Assembly: GCA_015501585.1 (NCBI GenBank)
Contig: JADNRY010000251.1
Span: 1 to 64,000, forward strand
Direction of reading: 5' to 3'
DNA: 64,000 bases
DNA from: Rhodocollybia butyracea
Lineage: Eukaryota; Basidiomycota; Agaricomycetes; Agaricales; Omphalotaceae
A program made the position numbers and the translations under genes. The stretch's first letter is position 1. Every line of letters starts with the position of its first letter. Of the stretch, positions 56,296 to 64,000 are shown piece by piece. The notes under the pieces are model-generated. The model did no database searches, was not told the DNA's origin, and saw only the letters and a list, made by a program, of their open reading frames with translations.

Positions 56296-57010
56296 TATCA
56301 CTGTAAGTTTTTCTCAAGGTTTTTTTTTCTGGGCATTCTTGACCAACTTACAGCTAAATTTGCAATATTTTGAAACAACAAGCATGAAGGTACTAGGAAT
56401 AATGATGATGTGGTCAAATAACAATTAGGTTATGTAGTAACATGTGACTAGTGCATAAGCAGCAGAACAAATGAGCAATAAACTCTCACAGCAAGGATTT
56501 TGGCAAGGATGGGAGACAACAAAGAGTCAAGGAGAGCATGATATGAACATAGTGCTGTTTGTTTAATACTCTTTATTCCTGAAGTGAATAGTTTTCTACC
56601 CAATGTGAGTCGTGACCATTGTTTATACCACTCCTCAATTGCTCCTCAAACCATTATCATGGAGTGTGAGCAAATGTCCTTATTTGATTACATTTTCAAC
56701 CTTCCTTCAGTATAAATCAATATTCAGGGCTTCTTATTCTTTACCGCTTGGACACTGACTGGACAGTGGGCACTTATGCTGAACTTGTACATTGAATGTT
56801 TAATTTTAAGACCACCAGCAATATTCCGCCAATAGATTCAAATATAGCAATTCCTTGCCTTCCTGGTGTCCACATCAAGGGGTCTTCAAAAATTTAAGTG
56901 CTGACATGACCTTAGGGGATGGGGGTCTAAAGTTGACTTATGGCCAAAAGCTCCAACCCATGTTAACTTCTAATGATGATTAAATGATGCAAAACTTTTA
57001 ACTCATATTT
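56296..57010. other. 3' flank of the precursor gene, no gene recognised
   Basis: The start resembles a continued repeat: after CCTGCAATCT, the sequence GATATCACTGTAAG matches the core of repeat 1. A 7-bp insertion in the last repeat may thus have created its stop. The remainder is AT-rich and lacks supported ORFs. Confidence 0.5.
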
Positions 57011-57059
57011 GGGGCTAACCTGTCCAAAATGCGGTCACAAAGGCAAAATACTAAGTTTC

Positions 57060-57205
57060 CCTCTCAGCTGGGCTCAGGAACTGGGTAGACCCAAAAATAA
57101 GTTTCATTCATATCTCCACCAGTTTTCCCTCAATTTTGACAATATAGGGCGCGTTCAGAATTGCCCATAGGCCATCTCTATACTCTATAAGTTTCAGGCC
57201 TCCTC
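57060..57205 (+). repeat. Diverged monomer related to the 307-bp satellite
   Basis: ATATCTCCACCAGTTTTCCC followed by TCAATTTTGACAATATAGGG, GCGTTCAGAATTGCCCATAG and ACCATCTC-like sequence aligns with 12959-13030 of the foldback satellite (ATATCTCCTTCAGTTTTCAC). It sits outside the transposon stack, so the satellite family is dispersed. Confidence 0.6.
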
Positions 57206-57273
57206 CTCGGGCCTCAGGCTTCTTGAATTCCGAAATAAAGCACTCATAGTACTCACTTGGATTCACGAATTTA

Positions 57274-57520
57274 TTATTTCACAGTCTTTGCCTCCCTAAT
57301 CAAGTGTGTAAAAAGGGCCCAGCAATACAGAAGTACCTCGCAAGGGTCATTCGAGCCTATGATTACCGCAGACAGGAATTTAGCACCACCCCTTTCATCC
57401 TTGAAGATCTTTTTGCTCAATCTCTGAAACGTCTCGGATGATTCTAGGTCTTTCTCCAAATGATAGATGATAGGCTGTTTGGGCTTTGGCGATGAAAGAG
57501 AGAACTTGCAAGGACATGAT
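57274..57520 (-). CDS. Possible 3' exon of an unidentified gene
   Basis: The minus-strand frame ending at 57274 encodes SSPKPKQPIIYHLEKDLESS and continues ETFQRLSKKIFKDE...CEVLLYCWALFTHLIREAKTVK. The composition looks like a real folded protein tail. I do not recognise the family and could not define upstream exons, since overlapping plus-strand ORFs (57486-57893) are less convincing. Confidence 0.35.
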
Positions 57521-57939
57521 GGCTACGAAGGATAATTTTACCGCCGCCTTGCGGCACGTTGGCCACCGTGACGCTCAAGCCCAACAGTATCAACTGAGCC
57601 GAATCCTAAGCGAATGGATGGAATTATGCGTCCAAGAAAGCACTCATGCGACATCTGCGAGGAAGGCGAGCCGTGGAACGAGACGTTCAAGGCTAAAATC
57701 GCAATGTAACATTGATAATGAGCTAAAGCGCATTGCATTGATTAGCGGTTCGGTGGGGCTCGGATATGAAAGGTTGGACAGAGCGGTCACGTCCGAAGCA
57801 TACTTGGTGTCCAACCAAGCAAAAAAAAAAAGCAGTCAACGGTACAAGGTATACTTATGTGTAAGCTATATGTCCAGACAGTATCCAGTGTGAAGCCCGC
57901 ATAAAAGGAGTCGGTGCAACTGAGAAGCTGACGAGAGGT

Positions 57940-58930
57940 ACTAGCATTAGCCATCGATGGATTTTTAGGTGTCAAAATGCGCAACAGTATAGGTCGGAAG
58001 GGTAATAAGAGACGGCCTGGATCAGCTGGGGATAGATAGATAGATAGGTAGATGTGTACACGGCTCCGCCACTGAGCGGGGTCCCGTTTGGGACAGCTGG
58101 CTCCACACGGCCACACCGCAGCAAGCTCCTTATCATTGCATCAGCTTCCTGTCGTTGTTAACCATGCAACCCAACAGCCTGCCCATCCATTCCATTACAA
58201 TTCATCTCATTCCATCAAAATGATCAGCTACTATCAAAATCCTGTCCATAATGGGTGGAGCAAGTGAAGTACTGTATATCGTGTGGATGAATAACAACGA
58301 GAGTAGGACCAGTCATATGAGAGGTAGAGCGAGGATTCAAGATACAGGTCGAATGGACAAGCTTTGATTCCTGCGAATCAAGCACTGCTAGTAGCTCTCC
58401 AGAGGCTCCCAGCGCCGTTCATACTCAAGTCAACATCGATGTGAGAACTATCAGCCGTGTGTTAAAGCGTCTCCGAAAGTCCAAACGCTACCCAGGTGTT
58501 TATGGCGCTCGATCCGGTCTGCAACTCGACCAAAAACCAGAAGACAACACCAATAGTCCTGTCAGCCGTCGATGGATTTCCGGGTTGCAAAGTGCGCAGA
58601 GGGGCATTGGCCGGAAGGGTAATAAGAGAATATGGTTCGAGTACAACAGATTGTCAGATCGCTACCACGCAACCTGACAGTGCACGAGGCTCATTCCACC
58701 ATTGCGATTCATCTCACCACACCGAAACGATGAGCTACCGCCAAAAGCTATCGTAACACTGTCCACGACGTGTACAGCTAGTGAATGAGATGAATAAGGA
58801 CCAAGCCAAAACAAATCAGTCGTACGGCAGGTGGAACGAGGAAGTGTGAAAGGACAGGCCCCAGGGAATTTTCGATTCCTGCGAATTAGGCGTTGCCAGA
58901 GTATCTCCCAGCGCCGTCTAACAATGACAG
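57940..58930. repeat. Diverged direct duplication (two copies of roughly 0.4-0.5 kb)
   Basis: Copy 1 (57945-58435) and copy 2 (58562-58925) share, in order, CATCGATGGATTT...GGAAGGGTAATAAGAGA, then CATTCCA..CATTGCGATTCATCTC-like sequence, TTTGATTCCTGCGAAT and CTCCCAGCGCCGT. Copy 1 has a GATA microsatellite at 58031-58050. ORFs differ between the copies, so the conserved blocks are more likely regulatory or RNA-coding than protein-coding. Confidence 0.65.
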
Positions 58931-60080
58931 AGCAATAAATCGAGTCTGAACGCTGCCCGGGTTTTTTCGCGCGTGAGGTAAGAATGCCGGAACTCCTCCA
59001 AATTCATCAATATATCTGCGCGTTTAGTGAGTAACACTTTCTGTGCAATATCGTCAAAAACGCACCTCTGTTATCACCACCACCAGCAACAAGGGTCCGT
59101 CCTGTTCCGTCCATTTCCTCTGAGGCATAGAGATTGACTTCAAGCGACAGTACCGATTCGCATGGGAAGGGATATGGAAGCAGAGTCTGGGGTTGTAGTG
59201 AAGCGGTTGGAAAATGGATCGGGAGAAAAGGCGGTTGGACTTTGTAGTGGGAGCCGATGACATGCGAAAGAAGACATAAGACTGGAAAGATACGAAGAGG
59301 GAAACCTACCTTGTCAATTACATCCTGCACTCAGAGTTCTAATTTCGCTTCTATCCATTGGCCCATGTTCTATAGATTGGCAGCACACCGAGAAAGAATC
59401 AGTGGAGGTTTAGTCTTCCTGAGATCGGATAATTTGTGGTGTCACTGCAGAGGATATAGGGGGCGCGTCAATGGGGTGAGTCAAAAGGAGGTTTGGATCG
59501 GTGAAACAGGGCACAGACTCATTAGATGTGTAGATATGGATACGGGGCCTGTACGGTACAGGTATGGTAGATATATGATACAAGATCGTCATAGAAAAGT
59601 TTATTCGAGTTATTTAGTTGGATAAGTGTAGGAAGTAGGTAACCTGGTATCCCCGCAACCCCCTTTTTAAGGAACACCGATACCAGGCTCTAACGTCTGG
59701 TCTGATCGAGAGTCTGAGACCAAAACCTGTTCATTACTTCCAATTTCTCGGAGCCAGGTAACAAGTTCTTGCCTTCAGGTCAGTCTGAATCTCGGGACTT
59801 TACACTCTTCTCTGGTGGGTCATGAGGTCAAGTATGCATCTTCCAAGGTACTTACTATGCAGTGTAAAGGCACGATACAATGGAACTGAATATTGCTGAA
59901 ACATGGCTTGCCAGTGACTGTTTCCGTCAGTCAAATTATTGATCAACCAGCATTAAATTGTATGATACTCGTTTGTTCTTGAAGAACAAAGACGAACTCA
60001 AGTTGAGCACCTGGAAACAATCAGTTGTTTGGTCTCCGCAAGACATTGAGGGGGAGGGCTGTCCGTTCCTCCTATCATCT
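58931..60080. other. Region without a supported gene
   Basis: Opposed ORFs (59007-59330 minus, 59257-59625 plus) have no recognised domain or plausible gene structure. Confidence 0.4.
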
Positions 60081-60084
60081 CTCC

Positions 60085-60200
60085 TCTGTTCAGCCTACTC
60101 CTCTCTGTTCAGTTTACTCCTCTTTGTTCAGTCCACTCCTCTTTGTTCAGTCTACTCCTCTTTGTTCAGCCTACTCCTCTTTGTTCAGTCTACCCCTCCT
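60085..60200. repeat. 19-bp minisatellite
   Basis: About six copies of TACTCCTCTTTGTTCAGTC with small variations. Because 19 is not a multiple of three, all three frames give repetitive Ser/Leu/Phe-rich ORFs, which are not genes. Confidence 0.9.
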
Positions 60201-61097
60201 TTCAATCTGCATGCCCACCCCCGCCGATGAAGGAATGCTATATTAGATATGAAGCCCAAGGTCAACCAGGTACCTTGATGCTCTTATGCTTAGTGTGTCA
60301 GACAAGCTGGTCTTGCTTGGGCCTTGCACAGGGGCAAGGGCGATAATAATAGGGGCCAAACAAAGTCCACATGTCCGTTTCATTCATGAGTCTTACTATG
60401 GTATAGAAAAGTTAAAGTTGATGATCATGGCACATTGGCACCGCTTGTGATAGGAGAAACTCTTTGAAAGGCTGTCTTCAGTATTGTGTCGGCGATTCGG
60501 AGATCAAACAACACTGACTTGAAATGAGAATTAGACTGCAGTTGATCGCTTCTGCTAAGTTACACTATTGCAGACAGAGTCGCGTAGTGCTCAACCTTAT
60601 CTATCCCCCACTCAGCTAACGTGTAAGGTAGAGATGAACAGTCAGGTTTTCGTAGTACTAATCAGTAAAGGAGGCTTATCACTTCGTATGTATCAAGCCT
60701 GAGAGATAATGATGTTACAGTGTGATAATACGATAGATTTTTGCGGCTGTGTTTCACAGTGCTGTATAGCCTACTCCATCATAACCTGTTCCCATGGAAT
60801 GATCATGAACAAACACAGTGTTGTTGACTACAGTCCGGTGTATTGATGAGCAGCTAGAAATATCACGTCTTTTGGATCAATCATACCTCCTATAGGGCCT
60901 TTACACCGGAATAAAAGCAGCTTGTGGATGGAAATATTCTAGCAGTTCTGCTGGTCAGTCCCCTACTCAAGTACAGCTTTCTGGAAAATCTGTATCCATT
61001 TCTATCGCCTGTAAAATCCATATCAAAAACGCACTCTGCTCTTCTTCTTCTCGCGCTTATAGTTAGCTCCATACTTTCTGTATGTTCTCCCAGGCCA
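60201..61097. other. Upstream region of the two-domain gene
   Basis: No domain-bearing ORF is found. An open frame from 60924 runs in frame into the start at 61098, so a longer N-terminus is possible. Confidence 0.4.
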
Positions 61098-62274
61098 ATG
61101 CCAAACGAAGCAGCCGGATCTTCAGGCCAACCGCAGGGTCCATCAGCGCCGCATCCACCAGCGCTCCCTCGATCTGTAAATCTTTGCTGACTTGGTAATC
61201 ACAATATACCTAATTACCACATGTTGCCAGAACAATAGATATGCTGTGACCTTCCTTGATGTCGATGGTCAAGGCAGGAGCCCTACTCGAGAACCTCCAG
61301 ATACACAAAAATCCAGTATCAGTAAGATGATCAACATAGCCTTGAAGACGCCAGGAAATAAGGTGTACTACGAAGGTGTATATGAGCCAGATACACAGAA
61401 TAACAACATGCGCTATTTCAAATTGATAGGGGGGGGATGTTATCCATGTTTCGGGTGGATGGTACGAGGTCGTGGGTACTTGTTCGCAGATTTAGTTTTC
61501 CTTGTGTGCCTCATATGCCTTGCAAGGTAGTATCCTTAAGACCAGATGGCCGGACGAGGATGAGGTCTTATGTTGGTATTAGCATCGGCGCGCCAAGCCC
61601 AAATCGGTTCGAAGAGGCGGTTCATTCTCATGGGGTCTATCCACAGCAGATGACGGGGAGCCTAAAAATTGAGTGGAATGTACATATGCGGGACGCAAAC
61701 TTAAAGTTCATGGCACAGGTACGTGTTTGCTACTGAATAACTTTACTGTTATATCCAACCTACATATTACAATGCAGCCACCTACCATACAGCCACCTAC
61801 CATACAGCCACCTATCATACAGCCGCCTATCATACAGCCACCTACCATTACATTCCTGACCATCGAAGGACAAACAATATTGGGAGACCACGTCCATGAT
61901 CCAGTGGTCGCGAAAGACATAACCGAAGCGATCCAGGAGATCTTCCACATACACTTCCCAGTAACCGTGACATACCAGGGTTCAATGACTCCACATGATC
62001 CGCTGGATTATCAGGATCAACGGCTTTATTTCAAGTTTGTCGAAGGGAACTCGGGCTCACAACGCTGTACAACTCAGAACACATGTTTTGGGTGGACAGG
62101 GATAGGTGGTGAGCACTTGCTCTTGAATCTAGTTTTTTTTGTGTTCCTCATACATCCCGGCCCCTTGGCAGCGAACGCAGCGAATGGAGGCCTCCCGCCT
62201 AAACGCAGATATCTGGTAGCTTATCACCCAAACCCGACGCCAGCCCACGGCGAGAACCGGTTCAAACTAGTGGG
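61098..62274 (+). pseudogene. Two-domain tandem-duplicate gene, 3' end cut off by a CACTA element
   Basis: The proposed exons are 61098-61175, 61231-61461, 61527-61718 and 61778-62110 or so, then about 62172 onward. After a Pro-rich leader (MPNEAAGSSGQPQGPSAPHP) come two related domains. Domain 1 has AVTFLDVDGQ...MRYFKLIGG...PCFGW...SPNRFEEA. Domain 2 has TITFLTIEGQ...RLYFKFVEG...TCFGW...GENRFKLVG. They are joined by a PPTIQ/PPIIQ linker encoded by a 15-bp minisatellite (61778-61850). The intron after CFGW is conserved between domains, showing duplication of an exon-intron block. The CACTACGG terminus at 62275 interrupts domain 2. I do not recognise the family. Confidence 0.6.
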
Positions 62275-63012
62275 CACTACGGAAAGGAAAAACAATTAAT
62301 TTGATTGTCTGAGACAATCATTTCTTGAAAAAACAATCATTTAGATGGTTTTTTGCCAAACACTCATTTTGATTGTCTGCTCAAGCCAATCATTTAGAAT
62401 GCCCACAATTTAAGACAATCATTTGGATTGCCTACTATTGAGGACAATCAAAATGATTGTCTTGAGCAAGCAATCATTTGGATTGCCTACTACTATGCGC
62501 AATCAAAATGATTGTCTTGAGCAAACAATCATCTAGAGTGCCCAAATTAAGACAATCATTAGGATTGCCTTGGGCAAACAATCATTCAGAGTGTCCAAAA
62601 ATTTGGAGAAGTTTTTCAAGACAATCATTTTGAAAGAAACCATTTTGACTGATGTCAGGCTCAGTAGACTAAAGGTAAATTTTATCTATTCCTTAGTGAA
62701 AATAGGATCTAATGTTGAGAAACAAGCAGTGGGGAAACCTCTATAGACTCTAGAGAGGGGATCTCAAGAGTGCAATGAAAACAGATGGGAAAGAAGATCA
62801 GATAATGAGTAATACAGTAGTACAAGTATATATAGACAAATGGAAGCATATATGAGACAAGCAGAGTGGCCGGACAACCCATTACCCAGCACGCTTTTAA
62901 TAATTATTGACTTGTTACAACAAGTCCAGAGATTTTACAATTATTTATTGTTAGTAACAACAGATATCAATGACAGGTGGCACATAATTAAATGTCAATC
63001 AAAGATTATCAT

Positions 63013-63250
63013 GTGCATATGGCAGAGTGGTTCTTCCGCTGCCACGATGTGGCTGTTGATCGGGAGGCTAATGGTTCAATCCCGCCTGGTAATGTTTTAT
63101 TATTTCTCCGTTTTATTCTCGCGCGAAGCGCGAAATTTAGCGGTTAGGGGTTAGGCATATTTTGATAGCGTAAACGAGGCTTTAGCGTGCCTGCCGACGA
63201 CTTCCCGGCTTGGGAAGCGGAGGCAGGCCGAAGTTTACGCGCCTGCGGGA
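63013..63250 (+). repeat. SINE-like repeat: tRNA-like promoter boxes plus dispersed body
   Basis: TGGCAGAGTGG (63020-63030) and GGTTCAATCCC (63073-63083) match pol III A and B boxes at a usable spacing, but tRNA stems do not pair well. Downstream, GCGTAAACGAGGCTTTAG... and TGCCGACGACTTCCCGGCTTG match 43680-43830 in reverse, and GGTTAGGGGTTAGG recalls the telomere-like tract there. Confidence 0.5.
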
Positions 63251-63559
63251 TTACAATAGAATAATTATTGCATGGTCTTGTTATAACAATAAATAATCAT
63301 ACAATCTAGTCACTTATAATAACAAGTAGATAATTATTAAATCTGTGTCCTGAGCTCGGTATATTTAGAATCCACTAGGACAGCACTATTGAACAGCCAT
63401 GTTTGTAGAGCATGTGAATGGTACTGGTGAAAGAGGTACAATGAGAGGAAGGGAGGACAACAGGAGAATGAGGGAGTCAGAAAACAGAAATGAAACAGAA
63501 ATGAAAAAATAGGAATACAGAGTATAACAAATAAAACTGAATCCATCTGACTGCTACAG

Positions 63560-63960
63560 TCCATCTGTGCTCACACTGAGATATAAAAGTGAAAGAGGAC
63601 ATGATAGGGGCCCTGCAGAAATGTATTTTGAGTGGATAAGGTGGATTGATACATGTTGGCAAGTGATCAAGTGAAGCCAGAATCAAAAGAAATCAAAATC
63701 AAGGAACAAAACATACCGAGAATAAACTGAACCGCTAAAATGGTTACAGCCTTCCCGTGGCCAAACTGAAGAGTGGACTCGACAGAGGACATGCTGAGGG
63801 TCCTGCAAAAATGTATTTTGAGCAAGTAAGGTGTGTTGATGCATGAAACATTGACAAGCGAAGCTGGTTGAATTTGTACTAATGGCTACCAATGATTTTT
63901 GATGTGCCGAAATTACTGATAGCCATTCCCGGTTTGCTGAAGTTATTGTGCGGTCATGTC
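63560..63960. repeat. Tandem pair of the CACTA-family internal segment
   Basis: Two diverged copies of the segment seen once at 44780-45060 (AGAGGACATGMTGAGGGYCC; ATGTATTTTGAG; GATGTGCCGAAATTACTGATAGCC in the second copy). No intact ORF is present. Confidence 0.75.
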
Positions 63961-64000
63961 CAGAGGTGTGGAAAATAGAGGTAAAGAATGAAGAGGAAAG

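Larger units (their letters stand above)
62275..64000. mobile_element. Second CACTA-1-family element (left end only; continues past the window)
   Basis: The terminus CACTACGGAAAGGAAAAACA matches CACTA-1 apart from one base. It is followed by subterminal GATTGTC/GACAATC motifs (62290-62620). The next segment (TTTTGACTGATGTCAGGCTC) matches the inside of the CACTA-1 right end. Its orientation is opposite to that right end. It interrupts the host gene at 61098-62274. Confidence 0.85.

Noticed and set aside
57486..57893. 135-aa plus-strand ORF
   Set aside because: It overlaps a more protein-like minus-strand frame at 57274-57520 and shows no recognised motif.
60025..60246. Leu/Ser-rich ORFs resembling membrane proteins
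   Set aside because: They are produced by a 19-bp minisatellite that keeps all three frames open.
63005..63092. Functional tRNA gene
   Set aside because: A and B boxes are present, but the T stem does not pair and the acceptor stem is not at the right distance from the A box.

Overview
The window is a transposon-saturated piece of a nuclear genome from a filamentous fungus, most likely a basidiomycete. The evidence is many 43-76 nt introns with GT-AG (once GC-AG) borders, Ty1/copia, hAT and CACTA elements, and a DUF3328/UstYa-like gene. No bacterial, organellar or viral backbone is seen.

Positions 446-47249 read as one very large CACTA-type DNA transposon (CACTA-1) bounded by CACTACGGGAAGG inverted termini. 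It sits in a tandem repeat (TTACGCTAAATGTACATAAGG type) that is visible on both sides (1-445 and 47250-47400). Inside it is a second CACTA-type element (CACTA-2, 4134-40806; ends CACTGGATGCAGG, 3-bp target duplication ATA). CACTA-2 is a giant palindrome: left arm 4134-20879, right arm 31801-40806, spacer 20880-31800. The left arm contains a complete but broken copia retrotransposon (5978-16447). That copia is itself split by a 5-kb foldback element (9995-14961) carrying two opposed arrays of a 307-bp satellite. The right arm keeps the empty copia target site and carries a different, truncated copia (33628-36904). The spacer holds a hAT transposase pseudogene interrupted by a long-TIR element (22851-24823) and by a non-autonomous LTR element with two unfamiliar ORFs (25109-27827), plus two more hAT remnants. 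Several insertions are proved in the sequence: removing them restores a reading frame, or the other arm shows the empty site. CACTA-1 also carries hAT elements at 40958-42268 and 45398-47112.

From 47250 to 62274 lies a host island. It starts with a multi-exon gene with a PHD-type zinc finger (47411-49546), whose 5' part is missing and whose frame is broken three times at homopolymer runs. Next is a divergent pair: a UstYa/DUF3328-like oxidase on the minus strand (50795-51537) and a two-TM glycoprotein on the plus strand (52058-53159). About 2.2 kb further on is a secreted repeat-precursor gene (55322-56295), in which each 18-19 residue repeat is its own small exon and ends in a dibasic RK. 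UstYa enzymes act on such repeat precursors in fungal RiPP (dikaritin) pathways, so this is the strongest candidate for an undescribed system. A tandem non-coding duplication (57.9-58.9 kb) and a two-domain gene (61098-62274) follow.

That last gene is cut at 62275 by the terminus of a second CACTA-1-family element, which runs off the end of the window. The host island is therefore bracketed by CACTA-family termini pointing away from it.
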